In this document: positions 1-7,877 of the stretch, in pieces
How the letters are laid out: the number at the start of each line of letters is the position of its first letter
How positions within the stretch are numbered: position 1 is the first letter of the stretch
Assembly (NCBI RefSeq): GCF_002100115.1
Contig: NZ_ANBM01000015.1
Location: forward strand, 1 to 45,162
Source of the DNA: Anaerovibrio sp. JC8
Lineage (GTDB): Bacteria; Bacillota; Negativicutes; Selenomonadales; Selenomonadaceae
Direction of reading: 5' to 3'
Length of the DNA stretch: 45,162 nt
Made by a program: the position numbers and the translations under genes
Notes under the pieces: model-generated
The model's input: the letters and a program-made list of their open reading frames with translations, nothing else
Told to the model about the DNA's origin: nothing
Databases searched by the model: none

Positions 1-1015
1 ATCTTGCTTGACAACCACACCAGCCGTCGTGATTGTCGCTTTCGCAGTCGCTCCCGTAAACACTTTAAGCGTGTCGGGAAGCGCGTTCGTACTTGAAATC
101 AGCGTTGTCGTGCCCGTTGTCGGGGCACCAGAAAAGGCGACGTTTTGGGTATTGATGGTCGCGTAAGTGCTGCCGTCCACATTCTGGACAATGCCGTCGC
201 CCGTCAATGTCAGGACAGGCGTGCCCCAAGTCGCTTTCACTATGTTGATGGTCGCGAAGTTTTGCACTGCCCCCGCCGTGTTCTCGCCAGAAAGCTTCAG
301 GGTGTTGCCCGTAACGAGATTACCCGTTCCTTCATTTGTTCCACCGCCGTAAAGGCTGCCATTTACTGTCGCGTTGTTCAACGTGACCATGTTGCCCGTA
401 ACATCGCCCGTACCGCTATAAGTATAGCCACCATAAACGTTGTTAGCTGTGGTATTCTCCAACGTAACAGAATTGTTCGTGGCAGTGTGTCCTTCCCCAC
501 CGTAGACATCACTAACTGTTGAGTTTTTCAGCACGACAGTATTTTTGTCGGCTTGGCCATTTGAGCTGTAAGCACCTCGAATCGCTTTAGTCGTTTTGAT
601 ATTTATTCCTTCCAAAGTATTCCTTGAAGCGATGGCATTAGAAGTATTGCCGCCTTCCGCCGAAAATGTTCCCTGTACATTGGACAGCTTCAAGGTATAA
701 CCCTCAACGGCAGATTTATTATTTGCTCCACCCCCCCAAAAAAACCAACTATCCAAAGAAGTGCCCTCGGTAATGGTCAGCGTCTTGCCGGAATAGGAAA
801 CTGTCGCGCCTACCTGTCTTGTGCCGTTATGTCGAAGCGCGTCGTTATTATCAACATCAAGATAAAGCCAATCCGAAGCCGACGCGCCCCCGCTGCTCCC
901 TATCCACAGGGATACAGCCAATGCCAAGGCCATCCGGGCTTTTTTGCTTTTCCATGGGACTTTATGGGTGCTGATGTCCCCCCCCTAGGGGACTTTCATA
1001 CTTCCTTGTATCCAT
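1..1015 (-). CDS. Partial repetitive secreted adhesin (autotransporter-like passenger), phase-variable, OFF
   Basis: The frame is open from the first window base up to a G8 tract near the 5' end, so the gene continues past the left edge. The proposed start is the ATG at 1015, nine bases after GGAGG. With eight G this start runs into a stop after 17 codons. With seven G it continues into a basic leader (KSKKAR), a hydrophobic stretch (MALALAVSLWIG) and an ASAS-type cleavage site. The mature part has Thr/Asn/Gly-rich repeats with recurring VYGGYT and SLYGGGT units, typical of beta-helical passenger domains. The only in-frame ATG after the tract (933) has no good ribosome site and would cut off the basic leader. 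The family (surface adhesin exported through the Sec system) is inferred; the C-terminal anchor lies outside the window. The gene is more GC-rich than its surroundings and is probably host, not phage. Confidence 0.7.
978..985 (-). repeat. G8 homopolymer, candidate phase-variation switch
   Basis: Eight consecutive C on the plus strand are G8 in the coding strand, 30 bases after the proposed adhesin ATG (1015). Losing one G, or gaining two, joins the start to the signal peptide and passenger frame. At eight the product is a 17-residue peptide. A G tract right after the start codon is the classical slipped-strand layout for surface proteins. A sequencing error cannot be excluded. Confidence 0.6.
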
Positions 1016-1075
1016 TTTTCATTCCCTCCATGCATATATACAGTGCCACGAGGCACACATACTTTCTTAGAATAA

Positions 1076-1104
1076 AAAATAGCACGAAAATTCCCAAAAT
1101 TCAA
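1076..1104 (-). promoter_or_regulatory. Candidate adhesin promoter
   Basis: On the minus strand a TTGAAT hexamer (1099-1104) is followed by a 17-base spacer and TATTTT (1076-1081), about 60 bases before the adhesin ATG. The match to sigma-70 consensus is moderate. A small GTGCC/GGCAC hairpin (1042-1055) lies in the predicted leader. Confidence 0.3.
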
Positions 1105-1110
1105 CGACTT

Positions 1111-1150
1111 TGCAAAAAATGATCGATTTTTGCAAAAAGTGGTCGATTTT
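1111..1150. repeat. Two tandem 20-bp repeats
   Basis: Two adjacent 20-base copies, TGCAAAAAATGATCGATTTT and a second with G at positions 9 and 12, match at 18 of 20 positions. They lie between the adhesin and the end of the phage late operon, upstream of the adhesin promoter candidate. Each copy is two helical turns long, which suits an operator. The second copy contains CAAAAAGTGGTC, which recurs at 38012-38023. Confidence 0.6.
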
Positions 1151-1170
1151 TAGACCTTTTGACTTTTCTT

Positions 1171-1190
1171 ATATAACATTTTTGTTATAT
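1171..1190. repeat. Perfect inverted repeat ATATAACA/TGTTATAT
   Basis: Eight-base arms flank a four-base TTTT centre in the same AT-rich intergenic stretch. It could be an operator or part of a recombination site; no gene lies here. Confidence 0.5.
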
Positions 1191-1235
1191 TGCAAAAGTA
1201 AAAAGTATACATGCTAATATTTTTAGAAAGACAAA

Positions 1236-1273
1236 AATAAAAAAAGCCCCATCAGAGAAATCTCCAACGGGGC
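1236..1273 (-). terminator. Intrinsic terminator of the phage late operon
   Basis: On the minus strand GCCCC and GGGGC arms (1246-1250 with 1269-1273), with inner GGAGA/TCT pairing, are followed by a long T run. It sits about 7 bases after the last lysis gene. Confidence 0.8.
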
Positions 1274-1279
1274 CACAAT

Positions 1280-1699
1280 TCATTTACCTATGCAAAAGCA
1301 CAACAGCAGTCCGGCGATAATCCAGGCTGCTGTTTTCTCTTGCTTGGCTCTATTCAGTTTGGCTTGCTCCTCTTTCTCGAACCGTTCTAAGGATGCTCTG
1401 GCAGTCTCTAATGAGTTCTCCTGCTCTATCATTTCCTTCCTTAAGCTGTAGATTTGATTTTGTAGCTTCTCGGACTCCTGCTCTGCCCGACTCAATTTCT
1501 CCTCGGACTCCTGCAGTTGTATCTGCTGCTGATTCAACATCTCTGATTGTCTGCCGTTGAGTTCGGATAGCTCCGTCAAGTTGTTCTCTAACCTCGTCAG
1601 CTCTGACTCCGTTATCTGGTATGTCGCTTCTGAAGCAAAGGACAACTGCGGCACCGATAATAAAACCAATAACAACAACCACCAGTATCTTTTTAACAT
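1280..1699 (-). CDS. Spanin-like lysis protein with signal peptide and C-terminal membrane anchor
   Basis: 139 residues. The N-terminus is a signal peptide (MLKRYWWLLLLVLL, likely cleavage after SFA). Residues 28-118 are a charged Gln/Glu-rich coiled coil, and the C-terminus ends in a membrane segment (AAWIIAGLLLCFCIGK). This two-ended topology resembles unimolecular spanins, which bridge the two membranes, but no lipobox cysteine is seen. The gene overlaps almost completely with another reading frame (1350-1703) whose start is only four bases upstream; both starts share one GGAGG. This start has the better spacing of eight bases. It follows the amidase as the last gene of the late operon. 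The role is inferred from topology, position and the didermic host. Confidence 0.6.
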   Translation of the reverse strand: MLKRYWWLLLLVLLSVPQLSFASEATYQITESELTRLENNLTELSELNGRQSEMLNQQQIQLQESEEKLSRAEQESEKLQNQIYSLRKEMIEQENSLETARASLERFEKEEQAKLNRAKQEKTAAWIIAGLLLCFCIGK

Positions 1700-1703
1700 T
1701 CAT
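1350..1703 (-). CDS. Inner-membrane spanin-like protein in an overlapping frame
   Basis: 117 residues. An N-terminal membrane segment (ILVVVVIGFIIGAAVVLCF) is followed by a hydrophilic, coiled-coil-prone region rich in Arg, Glu and Asp. This is the topology of an i-spanin (Rz-like). It begins at ATGAATG, so its ATG lies four bases before that of the 139-residue frame, and it is read in a different frame over about 350 bases. The amidase stop lies 11 bases upstream and the shared GGAGGG overlaps that junction. In Rz/Rz1 pairs the partner frame encodes an outer-membrane lipoprotein; here it has a signal peptide and a C-terminal anchor instead. Both frames look protein-like, so both are listed. 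Confidence 0.6.
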   Translation of the reverse strand: MNVKKILVVVVIGFIIGAAVVLCFRSDIPDNGVRADEVREQLDGAIRTQRQTIRDVESAADTTAGVRGEIESGRAGVREATKSNLQLKEGNDRAGELIRDCQSILRTVRERGASQTE

Positions 1704-1713
1704 AAGCCCTCCA

Positions 1714-2250
1714 TCACATATAGTCCGTTACACCGCGAGCAATGGCTCTCGCAAACTCATCCTGATTAAACCGTAAAAGCTTCTCATCATCCTCATTGGA
1801 GATAAAGGCCAGCTCCACAAGGATTGCCGGCATATCTGTGTTTGTGAGGACATAAAGACCGTTCTTATGAGGTGTGGCCATCTTCACACCTCTGTTTACG
1901 GTTCCAAGGTGATCTACAATCTGGGACTGGATGCAGTCAGCCAGCTGTTTTCCATACCAGGAGCCATAACAATACCATGTTTCAGTTCCCTCTGCATATG
2001 GGGACTCCACGCTGTTGCAATGAATGGAAATAAAAAGGTCCGCATCAAGGTTATTAGCCTCACTGCAGACCTCATATAAATCATCACTCTGTAACAACAC
2101 AGTTTCAATCCCCACGGCATTTAAGTAATGCTCCACCAGCTTACCTACGTTTAGCGCAACATCACACTCCCTGAGTCCCGTGGCACTGTTGCAAGCCCCC
2201 GGGTCTGGTACTCCATTGGGTGCATGACCCGGATTAATAAATACCTTCAT
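1714..2250 (-). CDS. Endolysin: N-acetylmuramoyl-L-alanine amidase (Amidase_3)
   Basis: 178 residues, a single catalytic domain with no cell-wall binding module. It cleaves the bond between N-acetylmuramic acid and the L-alanine of the stem peptide to release phage. The zinc ligands are visible: His9 in the NPGHAPN motif, Glu28 in GLRECD and His77 in SIHCN. Glu146 in VELAFISN is the catalytic acid. The length suits a minimal Amidase_3 (CwlD/LytC type) domain. There is no signal peptide, so export would depend on the holin-like protein encoded just upstream. It stands between the holin-like gene and the two spanin-like frames, the usual lysis cassette order. Confidence 0.92.
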   Translation of the reverse strand: MKVFINPGHAPNGVPDPGACNSATGLRECDVALNVGKLVEHYLNAVGIETVLLQSDDLYEVCSEANNLDADLFISIHCNSVESPYAEGTETWYCYGSWYGKQLADCIQSQIVDHLGTVNRGVKMATPHKNGLYVLTNTDMPAILVELAFISNEDDEKLLRFNQDEFARAIARGVTDYM

Positions 2251-2251
2251 A

Positions 2252-2425
2252 TCACTTCTCCCCCTTCTTTTCTATATGGTGCTTTCCGGCACCACCAATA
2301 TAACCTAACAGGCCGCTTGCTATACTCATGCTGAGCTCATTGAGATTTGAGTAAATGGCTATGATGAGAGCTGCAGATAATGCCAGCACCACGACCAAAT
2401 CAGTAACATTAATTCTTTCTATCAC
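2252..2425 (-). CDS. Small holin-like membrane protein
   Basis: About 57 residues from a GTG at 2425, preceded by GAGGTGGG. Residues 8-22 form one strong membrane segment (LVVVLALSAALIIAI), followed by a Gly/Ser-rich stretch and a basic tail (HHIEKKGEK). It overlaps the end of the preceding gene by 17 bases and stops one base before the amidase start. Size, charge and position fit a holin or lysis accessory protein. A longer frame to 2467 exists, but its extra N-terminus overlaps the upstream gene and lacks a ribosome site. Confidence 0.6.
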   Translation of the reverse strand: MIERINVTDLVVVLALSAALIIAIYSNLNELSMSIASGLLGYIGGAGKHHIEKKGEK

Positions 2426-2894
2426 TATGCCCACCTCCGACGTCAAAATGGGAAACAATAGGAACATCCTGATCCACTGGGAGGTTCATCATTTCCTCAT
2501 AAAAATACTCGCCATCTCCGTTACCTTTGAATTCATCATGGTAGCATTTGTACATATCACGGATGTTGTTCCTTGCTGTGATGGTTATACTTCCCCGCTC
2601 AATAAAGGCACGACAGGACTGGATAATCCTATCCCTAAGTAAGACAAGACCGCCCTTACAGATGCGGTCTACTCCTAGCTGGAGAGCCCTTATCTCCTTT
2701 TTCATCTCAGCATTCTGATTGTTGATTTCTTCCTGCCAGGCTATAAACTTCTTCTGATTTTCCATCATTTCCATAAATAGCTGTTCTTTCTTTGCCACTG
2801 CCTCATCATGCTTATTGGCCATGCTCTGGGCACGACCGGAAAAGAAACTAAGCACTGCCGTAGCCAGCATAATGAGAATCTGCTCTGATGTCAT
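2409..2894 (-). CDS. Phage protein with N-terminal membrane segment and coiled coil
   Basis: 161 residues. Residues 6-19 (ILIMLATAVLSFFS) can span the membrane. Residues 25-75 are a coiled-coil-like region rich in Glu, Lys and Gln. The C-terminal half is soluble and I do not recognise it. The gene sits between tail and lysis genes, where haemolysin XhlA-like or holin-partner proteins are often found, but the sequence does not prove such a role. Confidence 0.55.
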   Translation of the reverse strand: MTSEQILIMLATAVLSFFSGRAQSMANKHDEAVAKKEQLFMEMMENQKKFIAWQEEINNQNAEMKKEIRALQLGVDRICKGGLVLLRDRIIQSCRAFIERGSITITARNNIRDMYKCYHDEFKGNGDGEYFYEEMMNLPVDQDVPIVSHFDVGGGHSDRKN

Positions 2895-2898
2895 TTAA

Positions 2899-3129
2899 TC
2901 ACGCTCCTATAATTACTGCTTGTGAATTTGATGTAAGCTGACACCATACCATTGCCCCCGGATACATATTTACCTGAGTTCCTTCAATGGCATGGTATGT
3001 CTTTCCCTCAATTAGGACAGTATCTCTGGATACCATGGTTCCTCGCAAGGCACCAATATTGGTAGGCTTCTTATTTGCAGCATCCAATATGGCTTTAACG
3101 GTGGTCTGGAGTTTTTGAATATTATCCAT
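2899..3129 (-). CDS. Small phage tail-region protein, function unknown
   Basis: 76 residues. An N-terminal helix (IQKLQTTVKAILDAANKK) is followed by a short beta-rich part (GTMVSRDTVLIEGKTYHAI, then MVWCQLTSNSQAVIIG) that could be a small OB- or SH3-like barrel. It lies three bases after the long tail protein gene and four bases before the membrane coiled-coil gene, so it is in the same operon. No family was recognised. Confidence 0.5.
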   Translation of the reverse strand: MDNIQKLQTTVKAILDAANKKPTNIGALRGTMVSRDTVLIEGKTYHAIEGTQVNMYPGAMVWCQLTSNSQAVIIGA

Positions 3130-3132
3130 AGC

Positions 3133-4536
3133 CTACACCTCTTTTAGCAAATCCTTAAGTTTATTGATGTTCTTCAAATATTTAAGTCTGTAATTCCTAC
3201 AATTACCTTCCAACCATTTAATTTCACCCTTTTCGATGGTATAAACATCATGATTAGGTAACCAACGGTAGAACCCCCGATAGTTGTGTAAGAACAAACC
3301 CGAATTATCACTTACAGAATAATAATCAGATGCCAAAATATAAGAATCAGAAGCCAAACCTTCACTAAGACGCATACTATTGTTATTTGTTATCGTTGCA
3401 TTGTATTCGTCTAAATTCCACATTACTGACTGTCGTGCTTCTGAGTAAGGTTGAGGTTGAGCAGTATAAGGTTGATAAAATTTTGAATATGTTTTACTGC
3501 CAGCAAAAGGTTGAAAATAAATGTTTACATTATTGTTAGAGGCTGTTGCCTTTAATAGTGTTTGCTTATTATGCAGAAAAATTTGGGTGTTATTTTGCGA
3601 GTCAAAGACTATGCTTGCCCCAGCTATTCCTTCAACCTGGTCGACAATAACCCCAGCATCGCGTATTTTGCGTTTTGGATTACCCTGAGCGTCTAAGTCG
3701 TTAAAATCAGGAAAGACTTCATACATTTTGCTGTCATTTTCCCCTTCGTCACTTACACGGTCATGAATGATGTCATACTCAGAAACTACTGATAACAGCC
3801 TGTGATTTGATTTCGTTGTTATCCAAACATTCCACGAGCCGTCAGGGTGAACATTGCCGCTAATTAGGTCGGTGCGTATTTCGTCTCTTTGCCTTGTAAC
3901 TCTTGTCTTTTCATAGTATGGGTTACCTTGCAGCATTGATAGGCCTATAGATGACAAGTTTTTGGCTTCACTGCCATATTTGTCATAAAACCCTTTCCAA
4001 TCTACTTCACCTATAATCTCACCATTCTTCCGAATATAAACGGGTGCAGGATTTTTGTGGTCATTATATGAATCGAGAAAAGGCATCGAACCCATCTGGA
4101 GATTGTCACGAGTATCAAAGCCGAGCTCAAGCAAATCACCTTTGTCATTAACGCAAGCATCAAGTGTGTACCAATTATCGCCTGCATATTCTACAGTCTT
4201 CTCACCGTACCAATGCTTATCTTTACAGACATAGACATATTTGTCATTATTAACAATGTTCTCTACTCCACTACACTCAATGGTTTTATAATTTTTGAAT
4301 TTTCTATTGTATATGCGAATAATCCCCTTTTCACTATCAGTCAGATAAGGGATACCACCCGTGATGATTGGAATATAACTTTGACTGCCTGTATATGAAT
4401 TTCCATAAAGGATTTTGCCATCAGTCCATACCTGCTGCCCCGGTACTATAACACCACTGCCAGCAACATAGAAAGAGCGGCCGTTAACATCGGCCGCCAT
4501 GTTTCCATTTACGGATGAAATTGTCGTTTGATACAT
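3133..4536 (-). CDS. Tail tip or receptor-binding region protein
   Basis: About 467 residues from the ATG at 4536, which overlaps the stop of the preceding tail gene as TGATG, a sign of translational coupling. GAGGTGGT stands just before it. The sequence is rich in Asn, Tyr, Ser and Asp with short beta-strand patterns, as in phage fibre and baseplate proteins, and has no membrane segment. Its place after the DT-repeat tail protein and before the lysis genes is where host-recognition proteins of siphophages lie. I do not recognise a named domain; a role in adsorption is inference. Confidence 0.5.
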   Translation of the reverse strand: MYQTTISSVNGNMAADVNGRSFYVAGSGVIVPGQQVWTDGKILYGNSYTGSQSYIPIITGGIPYLTDSEKGIIRIYNRKFKNYKTIECSGVENIVNNDKYVYVCKDKHWYGEKTVEYAGDNWYTLDACVNDKGDLLELGFDTRDNLQMGSMPFLDSYNDHKNPAPVYIRKNGEIIGEVDWKGFYDKYGSEAKNLSSIGLSMLQGNPYYEKTRVTRQRDEIRTDLISGNVHPDGSWNVWITTKSNHRLLSVVSEYDIIHDRVSDEGENDSKMYEVFPDFNDLDAQGNPKRKIRDAGVIVDQVEGIAGASIVFDSQNNTQIFLHNKQTLLKATASNNNVNIYFQPFAGSKTYSKFYQPYTAQPQPYSEARQSVMWNLDEYNATITNNNSMRLSEGLASDSYILASDYYSVSDNSGLFLHNYRGFYRWLPNHDVYTIEKGEIKWLEGNCRNYRLKYLKNINKLKDLLKEV

Positions 4537-6551
4537 CAATACCACCTCACAAGCTGAATACTCTGCTTCAGCTCTCTTGTTGTCTGGCTAACAGTATTGC
4601 TTACCAGATAATACTCATGCTTCCGGAATCTGACTCTTTCAGAAAAATCAATCACATGACCATAGTTATAGATATCCATGGTGACTGTTTCCTTGACCTT
4701 CCTATTAAGCCATTTTAGCTCACTGAGATAAGCCTCCAATTTATCCGTGTCAGAGGTTGGTACTTCCACAGATTCCTTCAGCCTGTTCCCTTTACCCAGT
4801 GGATTGTCTTTGTCACCATAGTTTGCGCCACCCAATGTTATGGATTCCTGGTTATGAAGATATCTGGATGCAGCTGCAGCTGGGGATCCAGTTCCTATGG
4901 AGCTACCAGCAAATTCCCCGTCAACATAGACTGATGTGCCGTAAAATCCACCACCCAGAGGAGCATGAACTGTCTTTCTGACACTCTCTTTGCCATCCTT
5001 GTCAGTAGTAATTTCTACTTCCTGCCCCAGGACTAGGACACCGCTTTTACTATTGGAATAATCATAGGTTGTAACAGTTTTGCTACCATCAGTATGCTGG
5101 GTACTTTTCCTTGATAGATACTTGCTTATTCCAAACCCGTCCCCGGTATAATCATATGTGGTTATCTCTCCATTGTTTTCCTCACTGCGTAAATACCCTG
5201 ATTCGTAAGAACAGGTGGCATCGCCAAATTTTAATGTTCCCCAAAACGGAAGTGGCTCAACATAAAGTCCCCAGCCAGGATCATTACCGCTATCTATGCT
5301 GTTACTGGAGTAATTAATCATGCTTCTTTCCAGAGTACGATTAATAACTGGGCGGGTGTGTGCTGTATCAGTGATGTCAATGGTTCTGCTCTCATGTCCC
5401 CTCTGGATAACATTTAAGGAGTTATCATTGGTCCTCATGAACACATTTATAGCTTTGTGAGGAATAACACTAGACCACCCAAACAGACTGGATATAATAT
5501 TTTCATAGGTCTGGCCATCACCAATCCATGTTCCAGAATGAACGAAATCATCACAGCGATAAACCAGCTTCTTTCCCAATGCTCCGGCTATACGCGATGC
5601 GTGTTCAGACAGCTTGTGAGTTTGCTGACCAAATCCATAGTTGATGCTACGATACAGAATTTCATCCACATCATACATCCCCTTGGCCGTAATAATCCTG
5701 TCCTGTTGCATGGTTTCCCCTACCCGATAGAGATAAGGAAAATCCAGTATCTTACCACTGACATAATCAAGGATACTTATATCATCCGTTGTCTCAAGAG
5801 TGAAGGTATCTGCCAGGGTTAATTCTTGAAGATTCAAAGATATGGATACCATGCCAGACTTTTCCTTTTGCACTACAGGCCGAAACGGATTACTGATAAT
5901 TGTATCCATTGGAATTGTTGTGCCACGTGGAATGCTGATACAGGTATCGAAGTACAGCCTACTATCAGCCAATGTGCCGATAAGGATGTCATAATGTCTT
6001 GTTACCTTCTGAGGAACTACAACATCAACAACGGTATCATGATAATTTATAAAGTCACTTTTAATACCCGTGTATATATCATAATAATGCTCTATACCGG
6101 CTTTTAAGTTGATATTGGTATCATAATTTTTTTCCAGAGCCTGCTGAATATTGGCATAAGTATCAAAGCAATAAGACTTCAGATCTTTAGGTTCAATTTC
6201 CAACGCTGTATCATAACACTGATTTACGTCTTTTTTTATAGTTATATCTGTATCATAGTTATGTTTTGTATCAGCCTGTAAATTAATACCAGTATCAGCA
6301 TTAATATTTACATCCTGCTGCACAATTAAAGCAGTATTATGATGTTGTGCTATGTCTGCACTGGCATTTACAGTAGCATCAAAGTAATAGCTTTCAGCCG
6401 TGGACGGTACAACTGTTACAAGTATTCGAGGCGTGGTAATACTAGATTTATTTATAATACCCGTTGCCAGTATTCGCGGAGTACTTATGGCAGAATTTTT
6501 TACAACTGCTGTCGTTAATATTCGTGGGGTGCTTATTCCACTTGTTGACAT
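4536..6551 (-). CDS. Modular tail protein with N-terminal STPRIL and DT repeats
   Basis: 671 residues. Residues 6-48 contain three copies of a 16-17 residue unit centred on STPRIL or TTPRIL. Residues 55-220 hold about eight imperfect units with a recurring Y-D-T followed by an alternating hydrophobic strand and D. The remaining 450 residues resemble a phage tail-tip protein: a segment with LDFPYLYRVGETM, then a Gly-rich stretch, and a C-terminus ending in VSQTTRELKQSIQLVRWY. The repeats would make an elongated beta stalk. The following gene is coupled through TGATG. This is probably the tail-tip hub carrying a stalk; the exact role is not proven. Confidence 0.6.
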   Translation of the reverse strand: MSTSGISTPRILTTAVVKNSAISTPRILATGIINKSSITTPRILVTVVPSTAESYYFDATVNASADIAQHHNTALIVQQDVNINADTGINLQADTKHNYDTDITIKKDVNQCYDTALEIEPKDLKSYCFDTYANIQQALEKNYDTNINLKAGIEHYYDIYTGIKSDFINYHDTVVDVVVPQKVTRHYDILIGTLADSRLYFDTCISIPRGTTIPMDTIISNPFRPVVQKEKSGMVSISLNLQELTLADTFTLETTDDISILDYVSGKILDFPYLYRVGETMQQDRIITAKGMYDVDEILYRSINYGFGQQTHKLSEHASRIAGALGKKLVYRCDDFVHSGTWIGDGQTYENIISSLFGWSSVIPHKAINVFMRTNDNSLNVIQRGHESRTIDITDTAHTRPVINRTLERSMINYSSNSIDSGNDPGWGLYVEPLPFWGTLKFGDATCSYESGYLRSEENNGEITTYDYTGDGFGISKYLSRKSTQHTDGSKTVTTYDYSNSKSGVLVLGQEVEITTDKDGKESVRKTVHAPLGGGFYGTSVYVDGEFAGSSIGTGSPAAAASRYLHNQESITLGGANYGDKDNPLGKGNRLKESVEVPTSDTDKLEAYLSELKWLNRKVKETVTMDIYNYGHVIDFSERVRFRKHEYYLVSNTVSQTTRELKQSIQLVRWY

Positions 6552-6565
6552 TTAAGCCACCCCCT

Positions 6566-7424
6566 TTATTTTGTAGTTGTCACAGTTATTTTATTAATAT
6601 TTGTAGTTGGCAGTCCGTCAAAGTACATCCCATTGCCTGTTGCGGGTATTTCTTTTGTTTTAGAATAAGCTCCCATATCCAATTTTACATTTTTTATTGT
6701 GTCACCTAATACAGTCGAACCCATACCAACATTTACTGCCGTTACTTTATAACCATTCAATACAGACAAATCGGTAGTTACTTGCAAGGTGCTGTTTTCT
6801 GTTTCTGTAGAGTACAGATTATTTGAACTATTAAAGTCAAAACCTTCAGCCTTTACTGTTGCGGGTACCATAATAATCGACTCATTCATCGGAAAATAAT
6901 GGTCGGAAATTATTATATTTCTCATTCGTGTTTGGTATGAGCTGCCGCTTTGTTTATCACAATCAATTTTTGCAGATATGGCTTTGACGCCTGTTTTTAC
7001 ATAGCCAGTATAAGTGCCTACCTTATCGCCATTAAGGTAAAAATCTATTGTGCCAGCTTCTGAATCTATAGCTAAATAGATTTTATTCCATTTTTCTTTG
7101 GTTATTGGAGTTTGTAAGCGAGTGGTATCATTTGTTCTCAAATATAAAATGCCATAATTTCCTGAATTATTGTAATTATAATAAATTTGTGCGGTTGAAT
7201 TTTTGCTACTGTTATATGCTCCGTCGCTCATATAGACCTGTATTACCCATGCGGAGCTAATGTTTTTCGGATACAATTCCAAGCTAACATATAACTTTGT
7301 AGTTTCAGCTGGAATTGTGATTTTTTGCACGACCATTATAAAAATACCCGCCGCCGTTTGAATCATTGTAAAAACTTAAATCATGGTCGTCAAACAAACT
7401 GTACTTGGAATTTATGTATTTCAC
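6566..7424 (-). pseudogene. LamG-like tail protein, frame broken at an A6 run
   Basis: The start is probably GTG 7424 behind AAGGGGTGG. Reading from there gives MKYINSKYSLFDDHD, then GGGYFYNGRAK, and a stop 39 codons in. At the A6 run (7321-7326) dropping one A gives GRAKITIPAETTKLYVSLEL and continues for 250 more residues without interruption. The downstream frame has its own ATG at 7366 but no ribosome site there. The long part shows a concanavalin A/LamG-like pattern (WNKIYLAIDSEAGTIDFYLNGDKVG), which suggests carbohydrate binding by the tail. It could be a true indel, a sequencing error or a slippage switch. Confidence 0.6.
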
Positions 7425-7437
7425 TTATAACCACCCC

Positions 7438-7875
7438 TTACACAGCTTCAACAGTGGTTTTTAAACATACGGCGGTGCTAGTGTCATTTATCGGCGTGGT
7501 TTCATTGGTGGCGTCATACTTTACCCACAGAATAACATTTGTATCTGTTACATCTGCCGTAATATCTGCACTGTGGCCCCATTTCCCCTTACTAAGAGCA
7601 TCCTCAGCTGTGGAATAATTATTATCCATGCATACATACCAGTTACCAATATTTCCACCAGTAGTCTGGTATTCTGCACCATCATAATATGCAAAGGAAA
7701 TATTCACGCCATCTACGGTTTTATAGCCAGTATCAGTACGGATTGCACATTTTACAGCTTTTTGCTCCTGTAATTTCAATGTTACCGCTAAAGGTGCAGT
7801 CTGTGTGTTATCCTGAGAAATGGCTGTACCGTCCTTTTTCCCAGCGGTCGGGTTATTACAATATAGATTAATCAT
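7438..7875 (-). CDS. Phage tail-region protein, function unknown
   Basis: About 145 residues. Start ATG 7875 is chosen because GGAGG lies eight bases upstream; the preceding gene stops three bases before. The protein is beta-rich with many Thr and Asp and several Cys (YVCMDNN, AVCLKTT), and has no membrane segment. The middle (ISFAYYDGAEYQTTGGNIGNW) looks like an immunoglobulin-like or fibre domain. Its place between the distal tail protein and the LamG-like gene suggests a tail decoration or fibre part. Confidence 0.5.
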   Translation of the reverse strand: MINLYCNNPTAGKKDGTAISQDNTQTAPLAVTLKLQEQKAVKCAIRTDTGYKTVDGVNISFAYYDGAEYQTTGGNIGNWYVCMDNNYSTAEDALSKGKWGHSADITADVTDTNVILWVKYDATNETTPINDTSTAVCLKTTVEAV

Positions 7876-7877
7876 AG

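Noticed and set aside
145-522. 125-codon plus-strand frame at the left edge
   Set aside because: The opposite strand has a continuous signal-peptide and YGGG-repeat frame that accounts for this DNA.
731-744. C7 and A7 runs inside the adhesin as a second slippage switch
   Set aside because: The frame passes through both without interruption (WFFWGGGAN); a switch is possible but nothing shows it is used.
2252-2467. Longer start for the holin-like gene at 2467
   Set aside because: The extra 14 residues overlap the upstream gene, have no ribosome site and the GTG at 2425 is well placed after GAGGTGGG.
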